Source of the DNA: DAIPKP01 sp964545875
GTDB taxonomy: Bacteria; Synergistota; Synergistia; Synergistales; Aminiphilaceae
Length of the DNA stretch: 64,000 bases
Assembly (NCBI GenBank): GCA_964545875.1
Contig: CAZJHH010000001.1
Location: forward strand, 124,001 to 188,000
Direction: 5' to 3'
Part shown: positions 34,450 to 41,937 of the stretch, in pieces
How positions within the stretch are numbered: the first letter of the stretch is position 1
Layout: every line of letters begins with the position of its first letter
Notes under the pieces: model-generated
Seen by the model: the letters and a program-made list of their open reading frames with translations, nothing else
Database searches by the model: none
Told to the model about the DNA's origin: nothing
Program-made: the position numbers and the translations under genes

Positions 34450-35270
34450 TGCGTTTGGAAACACAAGGACTTTCCTGCGGCTACGGTTCGGTAACTGTCA
34501 TGAAGGACATTTCCGTTTCGGTGGATTCCGGAGAAATTCTCTGTCTTTTGGGGGCTAACGGATCGGGAAAGACCACGTTTTTCAAAACCCTCCTGGGGCT
34601 TTTGAAGAAAAAAGGCGGTCGGGTTCTGCTGGATGGCAGCGATCTTGAGGGAACCTCTCCGGAACGTCGGGCCCGATTCATGGGCTATGTCCCCCAGGCT
34701 CATGGAGGCGTTTTCCCCTTTCGGAGTCTGGAGGTGGTGCTCATGGGGCGTGTCAGTCACGTGGGGCTCTTCTCCTCTCCCTCGGCGGAGGATATGGCGA
34801 AAGCCGAGGAGGCTCTGGAGACTCTCGGTATCAGCTATCTCAGGAATCGTATCTATACCAAAATCAGTGGCGGGGAGCAGCAGCTCGTGCTTCTTGCCCG
34901 AGCTCTGGCTCAGGATCCTTCGGTGCTTATTCTGGACGAGCCTACCACAAGCCTGGATTTCGGACGGCAGTTTCTCGTGATGGAGCGGGTGAAGGAGCTT
35001 TCCCGTCGAGGGCTTGCCATCGTGCTTTCCACCCATTTTCCCGAGCAGAGTTTTTTTTATGCCTCCAAAGTTCTCTGTTTTACCAGGGGAAAGGTCTTGG
35101 GATGGGGAGAACCTTCGGAGGTGCTCACGGAGGAAACCATTCATTCCATGTACGGCGTGGACGTGGAGATCGTTACCCTGGAGGAAGAATACGGGCATAT
35201 GAAGATGTGCCTTCCCCGAAATCTTATCTGGAGTGCCCGGAAGGCTCTGGCTTCCCGGCATACCGCGTGA
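34449..35270 (+). CDS. ABC transporter ATPase of second importer
   Basis: The 273-residue ATPase shows Walker A LLGANGSGKTTFFK, Q-loop YVPQAHGG, signature ISGGEQQLVLLARALAQ, Walker B VLILDEPTTSLDFG and H-loop STHFPEQS. It belongs to the FecE/BtuD type and is paralogous to the ATPase at 32090-32938. It lies between the permease and the binding-protein gene. Confidence 0.93.
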   Translation: MRLETQGLSCGYGSVTVMKDISVSVDSGEILCLLGANGSGKTTFFKTLLGLLKKKGGRVLLDGSDLEGTSPERRARFMGYVPQAHGGVFPFRSLEVVLMGRVSHVGLFSSPSAEDMAKAEEALETLGISYLRNRIYTKISGGEQQLVLLARALAQDPSVLILDEPTTSLDFGRQFLVMERVKELSRRGLAIVLSTHFPEQSFFYASKVLCFTRGKVLGWGEPSEVLTEETIHSMYGVDVEIVTLEEEYGHMKMCLPRNLIWSARKALASRHTA

Positions 35271-35319
35271 TTTTACGGATGGGATAGACGGTGAAGGAAA
35301 GATGAAAGGAGATGTGGCT

Positions 35320-36378
35320 ATGAAGAAGTGGTGTCTGAAGATCTGTCTGGCCTTGGGAATGGCGGCGCTTCTTGTGGGGTCCGGAAGCGCGGAGACTCGG
35401 AGGATTGTGGATATGTCGGGACGGGAACTGGAGATTCCCGCGGTTCCCCAACGGATCTATTCCACCAATCCCATCGGTACTACCCTGATCTACACGCTGG
35501 CGCCGGATCAGCTTCTGGGATGGAACTATCCTCTCAGTGACCGGGAAAAACATTTCATTCCCGAACCCTACCGGAGCCTTCCCGTCGTCGGAGGATGGTA
35601 TTCCACCCGAGAGGGAAATCTGGAGAAAATCCTGACGTTTAAGCCGGATCTCTTCGTGTGCATGTCCAGCCTGGACGAAAGCACGCTCTCCTTCGTGGAG
35701 AAACTCCAGAATCAGACGGGAATTCCCGTGGTGGTGGCAAGCTATGAGTTGGCTCATCTGGATGAGACCTACCGCTTTCTCGGAGATCTCCTCGGAGAGA
35801 AAGAACGGGCCCGGGCGCTGGCAAACTATTGTGCCGAAACGGTGCGTCAGGTTCGAGAGGGGGTAGAGACAATTCCCGAAAAGAGTCGGCTGCGGGTCTA
35901 TTACGCCGAAGGCCCCGACGGACAGCGCACCGATCCCGAGGGATCCCGGCACACCCAGGTTCTTTCCATGGCCGGAGGAATCAACGTAGCCCAGGTTCCT
36001 CGGGGATCCGGGGCGGGCATGGCTGCAGTTTCCCTGGAGCAGATTTTTCTCTGGGATCCCGATGTCATTTTCGCCTGGAAGAAGGGGCGGGGAGGCTTTT
36101 TCGAGGAGATTTCCGGGAATTCGGATTGGCAGAAGCTTCGAGCGGTGCGTTCCGGTGAGGTCTACGGCGTGCCGGATAATCCCTTTTGCTGGTTTGACCG
36201 TCCTCCCTCGGTGAACCGCGTGCTGGGCCTCCGATGGACGAGTCATCTGCTCTATCCGGAAGTCTTTCCCCGGAACATGATAGAGGAGGCTCAGGAGTTC
36301 TATGGTCTCTTCTGGCATTACCGCCTGAGCGAAGACGAGGCCCGACAGATCCTCGAAGGCTCTCTGAGAAGACCGTGA
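35320..36378 (+). CDS. FecB-type substrate-binding protein of second importer
   Basis: The ATG at 35320 is preferred for its AAAGGAG site (ATG at 35302 is the alternative) and gives 352 residues. A signal peptide (KICLALGMAALLVGSGSA) precedes a TroA/BtuF-type fold: MSGRELEIPAVPQRIYSTNP, DLFVCMSSLDE, a long backbone helix, LRVYYAEGPDG, SLEQIFLWDPDVIFAW and NPFCWFDRPPSVNRVLGLRW. The last two elements recur in the C-terminus of the radical SAM protein encoded three genes on. Its stop overlaps the NTPase start. Confidence 0.88.
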   Translation: MKKWCLKICLALGMAALLVGSGSAETRRIVDMSGRELEIPAVPQRIYSTNPIGTTLIYTLAPDQLLGWNYPLSDREKHFIPEPYRSLPVVGGWYSTREGNLEKILTFKPDLFVCMSSLDESTLSFVEKLQNQTGIPVVVASYELAHLDETYRFLGDLLGEKERARALANYCAETVRQVREGVETIPEKSRLRVYYAEGPDGQRTDPEGSRHTQVLSMAGGINVAQVPRGSGAGMAAVSLEQIFLWDPDVIFAWKKGRGGFFEEISGNSDWQKLRAVRSGEVYGVPDNPFCWFDRPPSVNRVLGLRWTSHLLYPEVFPRNMIEEAQEFYGLFWHYRLSEDEARQILEGSLRRP

Positions 36379-36938
36379 TTGTCGAAACGAACCTTTTTCT
36401 TACCGGTGCCGTGGGAGTGGGAAAGAGCACTCTTCTTCGAAAAGTGCTGGATCGGTTCCGGGGGAAATACGGGGGATTCGAGACCTTTCCGGTGTGCTCC
36501 GCGGGAAGGGTTCGAGGATATGCCCTGAAACCTTTCGATGAAGACTTCTCCGACGAGTGGCCTCTTGTAGCCCGGCGAACCTCCCGGAATTTTGCCCCCC
36601 TGGAAGAGACCTTCAACGATTTGGGAACGAAACTTCTTCAGCAGGCCCGGAAAGAGATGCCTGATGTGGTGGTGATGGATGAAATCGGTTTTTTTGAGAC
36701 CCGGGCGGAAGCCTTCCATGGGGCCGTCATGTCTTGTCTCGAAAGTTCTCTTTTCGTTTTCGGGGTGCTCAAAAAATGTGATGCTCCTTTGCCCCGGAAG
36801 ATTCGGCAGTATCCGGGGGTGCTCGTGGTGGAGGTGACGTCCCGCAATCGGGAGATTCTTCCCGATCTTCTGGAAGCCTTTGTTCGGCACGGTGATGCAG
36901 CTCGGAAGGCTCTCTTTTCTTTTATGGAGATCATATGA
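36375..36938 (+). CDS. P-loop NTPase resembling THEP1-type nucleoside triphosphatases
   Basis: The GTG at 36375 overlaps the binding-protein stop by 4 bp and gives 187 residues. A Walker A motif (FLTGAVGVGKSTLLRKVLD), an Arg-rich middle and a Walker B-like VVVMDEIGFFE match the THEP1/NTPase_1 family. These enzymes hydrolyse nucleotides or act as metal or cofactor chaperone NTPases; relatives are often found beside molybdenum and tungsten genes. Here it is locked by overlaps between importer and methyltransferase genes, implying a shared cytoplasmic task. Confidence 0.8.
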   Translation: MIVETNLFLTGAVGVGKSTLLRKVLDRFRGKYGGFETFPVCSAGRVRGYALKPFDEDFSDEWPLVARRTSRNFAPLEETFNDLGTKLLQQARKEMPDVVVMDEIGFFETRAEAFHGAVMSCLESSLFVFGVLKKCDAPLPRKIRQYPGVLVVEVTSRNREILPDLLEAFVRHGDAARKALFSFMEII

Positions 36939-37564
36939 TGAAAACCTCTGCCGCAGAATTTGCCGCAGTAGCCCGGGAGATTTTTGCACCTCTCTATCCT
37001 GTGGTGGCTCGGAGGATATATGAGGAAACGGGCATCGGAGAGGGACTCTGCCTGGATATCGGCACGGGTACCGGCCTTTTGGGCATAGCCTTGGCCGAGA
37101 TTACCCGGTTTCGGGTGATTCTTATGGACTGCAATCCCGAAATGCTGGCCTTTGCAGAGGAAAACCGCAGGAAAAGCGGCCTGGAGGATAGGCTCAGCAT
37201 CCTGCAGGGAGATGTGCACCTCCTTCCGCTCGAAGACGATTCGGTGAATCTGGCGGTGAGCCGGGGCTCGATCTTCTTCTGGGAGAACCTCTCCCGGGCC
37301 TTCGAAGAAATCTATCGTGTTCTCGTTCCTGGAGGGGCTGCCTGGATAGGGGGGGGCTTCGGCAATCGGGAGTTGAAAGAGCGCATCGTGGCGGCCATGA
37401 GAGAGCGGGATCCTCATTGGGAGCCCCAGGTGAAGGATCGTACATCCCGAGAGAGAATGGATTTTTTCCGTGAGGCCCTAGAGGAGGCGGGAATTCGGAA
37501 AGCCCTTTTCGAAAACGGGGATCGGGGATTTTGGATTCGTTTTGCCAAGGAGAAAAATTCATGA
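36935..37564 (+). CDS. Class I SAM-dependent methyltransferase
   Basis: A 209-residue protein overlapping the NTPase stop by 4 bp (ATGA). SAM-binding motif I is LCLDIGTGTGLLGIAL, followed by MDCNPEML, GDVHLLPLEDDSVNLAVSRGSIFFW and VLVPGGAAWIGGGFG. The substrate cannot be read from the sequence; the small size and free active site suit a small molecule. Its gene lies between the importer/NTPase and radical SAM genes with ATGA junctions on both sides. Confidence 0.88.
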   Translation: MMKTSAAEFAAVAREIFAPLYPVVARRIYEETGIGEGLCLDIGTGTGLLGIALAEITRFRVILMDCNPEMLAFAEENRRKSGLEDRLSILQGDVHLLPLEDDSVNLAVSRGSIFFWENLSRAFEEIYRVLVPGGAAWIGGGFGNRELKERIVAAMRERDPHWEPQVKDRTSRERMDFFREALEEAGIRKALFENGDRGFWIRFAKEKNS

Positions 37565-39345
37565 AATGTTTCCTCTGTGAGAGGAGGTGCTCCGTCTCCG
37601 AAGGAGCCTTGGGGGCTTGCGGGAACTACCGTAATCGCGGCGGGGTTATGGAAGAATGTTTTCCCGGAATCTATCTTGTGGTAACCCCGGTTTCCATTGA
37701 AACGGTGCCGTTACTGCACTTTTTCCCCGGAGGCAAGTTTCTCCAGATTACCACCCGGGGATGTAACTTTCATTGTAAGGGCTGTATTTCCAATGCCCTC
37801 GTTTCGGGTTTTTCTTCGGAAAGCAGTGCATTGAAACGCCTTGCTCCCGAAGAGGTGGTGGATCAGGCCGTGGCGGAGGGATGTTTAGGGGTGGTCTTTA
37901 TGATGAACGATCCTCTGGCCTCCTATCACACCTTTCTTGCGGTGGCTCGGGAGGCCAAAACTCGGGGACTCCTTGCGGGATGTTCCACCAACGGCTATTT
38001 CACCCCCGAATCCCTGGAGCCCTTTCTTTTCCTGCTGGATTTCGTGAACCTGGGGATTAAGGGGCTTTCTTCGGATATATACCGTGAATGCGGAGGATTT
38101 TCCGTGGAACCGGTGCTCCGGAACCTCAAGCTTCTTTTCCATGAGGGCATACATGTGGAGGTTTCCTGCATGTTTCGCCGGGGTGATGAAGAGGAGCTGC
38201 GCCGCCTGGGAGAGTTGATGCGGGAAATTTCCCCTTCCATGCCTCTTCAGGTGATGCGGTACCTTCCTCTCGGCGATGCGGATCCTTTGCTGGAACCTAC
38301 CCAGAGGCAGGCGGAAAATCTTTGCAAAGAACTGACGGAATCTCTGGAGTACATCTATCTTTTCAACTCTCCTGGAACTTCCTGGCTGCATACCCGCTGT
38401 CCGGGCTGCGGGGTTCCGGTGATGGAACGGGACTTTTACGGCCCCATGGGTGCCCGGCTTCGAAGGGATACCCTAAAAAATCGGGAACTTTCCTCTTGTC
38501 TCTCCTGTGGAAACTCTCTGGTTTTTCGGGGAACCCCGGGGGAAGACTCGGATTTTCGGGAGCGCGATTTTCAAGGGGGATATCCCTTTACCAGGGCTCT
38601 CGAAATGATTGAGGCCATTCTGATTTCCTGCGGAGCTTCCTCCCGGGAGGAGATTCTTCCGGTGTGGGAGAGGATGCTGGAAAATCAAAATATGACCATG
38701 CTCCACGAATTTCTTCAGGAGCCCGAAAGGTATCTTTATCTTATCGATTTTTTAGGAGGTCTTGGGGGATTGGAATCGGGAGCCCGGGAGCTCAGGGCCT
38801 TTCTCGAGACAAAGCTTTGGGAGGTGGATAGCTGTCTTGAGAAGGTGGTGATACGCCCCCGAGTCTATTACGTTATGGGCAACCCGCTTTTTCATATCAA
38901 AGGGGGGCGCCTGGAAAACAACCTGGTCATACGTGGGGGCGGAGAGAGCCTGAACAAGCGTATTGCTGCCAAAGGGCGTCCGGGAACGACTCTTCCCCCG
39001 GAAAAAATCAACGCTCTGAATCCCGACCATATCTTTATTTCCGGTTTTCTCTCCTCTCCCGAGGAGGATGTGCTGGAGGAATGCCGCCTCAAAGGCATCG
39101 ATGTGACGGCCACACGAAAAAAACAGATTCATCGGTATCCCGCCCCGGGGTGGGATTTTGGGAGCCCCCGGTGGATTTTGGGGCTTCTTTTCATCGCTCA
39201 AACGCTTCATCCGCAACGGTGTTCCTGGAATATGGAGGAAGAGGCGGGGGATTTTTATCGGCGTTTTTATAACTCTCCCTGGGAGCCCCAAAAAATCAAC
39301 CGCTCCTTCGCCTGGCCTCATGGAGAGTGGCACTGGAGGAATTGA
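37561..39345 (+). CDS. Radical SAM protein fused to a solute-binding-protein lobe
   Basis: The ATG at 37561 overlaps the methyltransferase stop (ATGA) and gives 594 residues. Residues 1-330 resemble the AmmeMemoRadiSam/PflA-like group: N-terminal cysteines 3, 6, 10 and 20, the cluster motif CNFHCKGC (Cys68, 72, 75), and a later CPGCG...CLSCGNSL pair. Residues about 420-594 match the C-terminal lobe of the FecB-type protein encoded at 35320-36378, including PRVYYVMGNP, PPEKINALNPDHIFISGF and a tail like RWILGLLFIAQTLHPQ. No signal peptide is present, so the binding lobe is cytoplasmic, perhaps to hold the imported complex for the radical SAM chemistry. Confidence 0.85.
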   Translation: MKCFLCERRCSVSEGALGACGNYRNRGGVMEECFPGIYLVVTPVSIETVPLLHFFPGGKFLQITTRGCNFHCKGCISNALVSGFSSESSALKRLAPEEVVDQAVAEGCLGVVFMMNDPLASYHTFLAVAREAKTRGLLAGCSTNGYFTPESLEPFLFLLDFVNLGIKGLSSDIYRECGGFSVEPVLRNLKLLFHEGIHVEVSCMFRRGDEEELRRLGELMREISPSMPLQVMRYLPLGDADPLLEPTQRQAENLCKELTESLEYIYLFNSPGTSWLHTRCPGCGVPVMERDFYGPMGARLRRDTLKNRELSSCLSCGNSLVFRGTPGEDSDFRERDFQGGYPFTRALEMIEAILISCGASSREEILPVWERMLENQNMTMLHEFLQEPERYLYLIDFLGGLGGLESGARELRAFLETKLWEVDSCLEKVVIRPRVYYVMGNPLFHIKGGRLENNLVIRGGGESLNKRIAAKGRPGTTLPPEKINALNPDHIFISGFLSSPEEDVLEECRLKGIDVTATRKKQIHRYPAPGWDFGSPRWILGLLFIAQTLHPQRCSWNMEEEAGDFYRRFYNSPWEPQKINRSFAWPHGEWHWRN

Positions 39346-39568
39346 CAGACGCCGGAGGGTGGAGCGTCCACGATCGGCCTTATAGGGGTTTTCGGGATTG
39401 CCCGAGGGCGTGGCATCGGCATTTCCATGCAGTGCCCGTAGTTTTCAGGCCGGATAAAACACCGGCTCCCCCCCACGTTTTGCAATGTCACGATACGTGC
39501 GAGGGAGCCGGATTATTGTCCCAAACTTCAAATCGGGGGTTCCGTTACGATATCAAGGCCCCGGATGT
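39346..39568. terminator. Convergent intergenic region with hairpin (39462-39511)
   Basis: CCGGCTCCC (39462-39470) pairs with GGGAGCCGG (39503-39511), with inner CACG/CGTG pairs. On the minus strand it is followed by TGTTTTAT, so it probably terminates the amino-acid-type binding-protein gene; on the plus strand it lies about 115 bases after the radical SAM stop. Confidence 0.55.
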
Positions 39569-40312
39569 CTAGAAATACTTACCCACCAGCTCCTGGTAGG
39601 AGCCGTCTTCCTTCATCTCGTCCAGTACCTTCTGCATGGCTTCGAGAAGAGCCGGGTCCGTGTCCTTGTGGAAGGCGTAGTAGAGGGAGCTTTCGCTCAT
39701 GGTCCACACGGATTCATATTCGTCGGGGTTGAATCCCGCCTCGGCGAGCTGGATTTTTGCGGCCTGTTCGCCGTATACCCAGATGTCGATACGTCCGGCG
39801 TTGAGCTTCTTGATATTCGGCTCGTTATTCGGCGCCCGGTCGATGTTCTTGATGCCGAAAGACTGGGCAAGCTGGTCTCCCGTGTCGTCCCGGATAACTC
39901 CCGCCCGGAGATCCACGAGATCCTCCGGGGAGTTCACCTGGAAATCCCTCTTTTTGAGGGCGATGGCGTTGAAGGTGTTCGTGTAGATGGGGCCCACCCA
40001 GGCGAACATGTTCTCCCGCTCTTCGGAACGGTTGGTGGAGAAGAGGCAGGTGCCGGGCTTGTTCTGGGCGTCATTGTAGCCCCGGGCCCAGGGAACCACC
40101 TGAATGTCCTTCACGGTGGTGGAGGCTCCCATTCTTTCGAGAACAACTCCCAGAATGTCCACCGCCAGCCCCGTGGGGGTGCCTTCCTTATCCGTCATAT
40201 TGTAGGGCGGATATTCCTCGGTGAGATAGGTGATATCATCCGCCGTCAACGCCCAGGCACTTACGGAGAAAAGACACAGCCCTACCACCAGCAACGCTTT
40301 GAGCAACTTCAT
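39569..40312 (-). CDS. Stand-alone SBP_bac_3 amino-acid-type binding protein
   Basis: The ATG at 40312 follows AGGAGGGATGTATCG and gives 247 residues: signal peptide (KLLKALLVVGLCLFSVSAWA), then a family-3 solute-binding fold with EYPPYNMTDKEGTPTGLAVDIL, TCLFSTNRSEERENMFAWVGP, and DLRAGVIRDDTGDQL. The fold normally serves polar amino acid importers, but no permease or ATPase gene is nearby. It has its own promoter with a large dyad at 40413-40452. It could work with a distant transporter or as a chemoreceptor ligand carrier. Confidence 0.88.
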   Translation of the reverse strand: MKLLKALLVVGLCLFSVSAWALTADDITYLTEEYPPYNMTDKEGTPTGLAVDILGVVLERMGASTTVKDIQVVPWARGYNDAQNKPGTCLFSTNRSEERENMFAWVGPIYTNTFNAIALKKRDFQVNSPEDLVDLRAGVIRDDTGDQLAQSFGIKNIDRAPNNEPNIKKLNAGRIDIWVYGEQAAKIQLAEAGFNPDEYESVWTMSESSLYYAFHKDTDPALLEAMQKVLDEMKEDGSYQELVGKYF

Positions 40313-40412
40313 CGATACATCCCTCCTGAAATAGTTTTGGAAAACCTCCCAAAAAAACCCTTGCCACACCACATGGCCACACACGCTTTCGTTGTGTTTC
40401 CACAACGTCTCG

Positions 40413-40452
40413 ATGATACCAATTTTATTGAAACAGTCAATCTCTTGGTATC
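40413..40452 (-). promoter_or_regulatory. Promoter and nested dyad operator of the binding-protein gene
   Basis: On the minus strand TTGACT (40440-40435) and TATCAT (40418-40413) with a 16-bp spacer form a promoter. The same stretch carries nested inverted repeats: GATACCAA (40415-40422) with TTGGTATC (40445-40452), and inside them ATTGA (40427-40431) with TCAAT (40437-40441). The dyad covers the -35 box and much of the spacer, which suggests repression. Confidence 0.7.
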
Positions 40453-40507
40453 TTCCAAAAAGCATTTTCTTTCCGGAATGGAGCGGAGGGAAGCTGTGTC
40501 TCAAGGC

Positions 40508-41197
40508 CTATTCCGGAACATCGTTCTCGGGATCCATGCAGGGAACGCTGTTTTCGTCGAGGAGCTCGTTGATCTGTCCAAAAATTTTCTTCATTTCCGG
40601 AGAAAGATGTTTGCTCCCGCACCGCCGGAGAAGATCTCCCCGGCGAAAGGCCTGAAATACCGAATCCATCTCTTCCAGGGGTTCCATAAAGTTATGTTTC
40701 AGGCTTCTGATGAAGATCATGCCTACCGTAAACATGGCGGTGGCCATGAAGACGATCCCCCATGCCCCAGCGCTGCCGAATTGCCGTGCCCGTTTATCTG
40801 CGGCGATCATGGCGCCTCGATTTATGGCGCTCAGCCGAGTGATGGCCAATACGGTTTTTTCCGTGGCTTCGGGATCTCCCTGGAAGGCTTTCGGATATGC
40901 CCGGCTGATGGCTTCGAGAGCGGAGGGTTCGTCACTTTCGGTGATATTGTTCCGGGCCCTCTCGAAGGCTTCGGTGAAGCCCCGGCGGAGGTCTTCGGTT
41001 TCCGCCATTCGCCGCCCTGCCAGAACCAGGGATTCCAGCATTTCTTCGCAGGCGTGAAGAGATCGCTCGTTTTGTTCGATAATGCGTTCGATGGCGGGGG
41101 CCATGCGCATGAAGATCCAGATGGAGCCGAGGGCCATGAGGATATTGAGAAGTATCAGGATCCAGGCTCCGAGAAGAACCGTGCGGGTATGTCTCAT
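40508..41197 (-). CDS. Two-TM sensor-like membrane protein without output domain
   Basis: A 229-residue protein whose start overlaps the trkA stop by 4 bp. An N-terminal helix (VLLGAWILILLNILMALGSIWIFM), an extracellular four-helix-bundle-like region of about 115 residues, a second helix (WGIVFMATAMFTVGMIFI) and a HAMP-like stretch (NFMEPLEEMDSVFQAFRRGDL) are seen. This is the front half of a chemoreceptor or kinase with nothing after it. Its position in a potassium-uptake operon suggests a signalling or regulatory role there, but the function is unknown. Confidence 0.65.
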   Translation of the reverse strand: MRHTRTVLLGAWILILLNILMALGSIWIFMRMAPAIERIIEQNERSLHACEEMLESLVLAGRRMAETEDLRRGFTEAFERARNNITESDEPSALEAISRAYPKAFQGDPEATEKTVLAITRLSAINRGAMIAADKRARQFGSAGAWGIVFMATAMFTVGMIFIRSLKHNFMEPLEEMDSVFQAFRRGDLLRRCGSKHLSPEMKKIFGQINELLDENSVPCMDPENDVPE

Positions 41198-41865
41198 GAG
41201 CCGTATTCCTTGACGAGCTTGGGAATGGCCTCTTCGGTGGAGACGATAATCAGGGTGTCTTCCTCGTGCAGAGGATCCTGGGGCGAGGGGTGCCGAATCT
41301 TTCCCCGGGCTCCCCGGCGGAGGCCCACCACGGTGATGCCGAATCTTTTGGGAAGGGCGAGCTCCACAAGATTTTTCCCCGCCATGGATGGCTGGATGGC
41401 GATTTCCGTAAGGTGCAGATCGTCGCCGATATTGGTATCCACGATAACGTTTTTGTATATGAGGCGGTTCGCGAATCGCTTTCCGAACTCCTGTTCCGGA
41501 TTGATGATCTGATGAGCCCCCACCAGTTGGAGAATGCGGCGGTGCATGGCATCGTTCGCCCGGGCGATTACCAGGGGAGATCCCATCTGGCGCAGCATGG
41601 CGGTGCAGATGATGGAGGCTTCTCTCGAATCCTCTCCTATGGCGCAGACCGAGGAGTCCCGTTTTCCCGGTTCGAGCTTTGCCAGTTCTCCTTCGTCCGT
41701 GGCATCCATGGCCACCGCTTCGGTGACGAAGGCGGAAGCTTCTTCCACCAGGTGTTTCCGTTTGTCCACCCCAAGAACTTCCACGTCTTTTTCCGAGAGC
41801 GCCCGGGCGAGGGACATGCCGAATTGCCCGAGTCCTATGATGAGAACCTGTTGAGACATGTGCAT
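41194..41865 (-). CDS. Potassium uptake regulatory protein TrkA/KtrA
   Basis: A 223-residue protein with an N-terminal RCK domain (nucleotide-binding IIGLGQFGMSLARAL, GVDKRKHLVEEAS) and a C-terminal TrkA-C domain. It gates the TrkH/KtrB channel encoded just upstream on the same strand. One RCK unit indicates the KtrA-like size. Two in-frame starts exist (41865 and 41859) after AAGGAG. Overlaps the sensor-like gene by 4 bp. Confidence 0.92.
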   Translation of the reverse strand: MHMSQQVLIIGLGQFGMSLARALSEKDVEVLGVDKRKHLVEEASAFVTEAVAMDATDEGELAKLEPGKRDSSVCAIGEDSREASIICTAMLRQMGSPLVIARANDAMHRRILQLVGAHQIINPEQEFGKRFANRLIYKNVIVDTNIGDDLHLTEIAIQPSMAGKNLVELALPKRFGITVVGLRRGARGKIRHPSPQDPLHEEDTLIIVSTEEAIPKLVKEYGS

Positions 41866-41937
41866 ACAGCTCCTTTTTTCACGTCGTTCATGGCAGGACG
41901 GTGCATGTTTGGATACGATTTTCAGAAAGAGGGTGGA

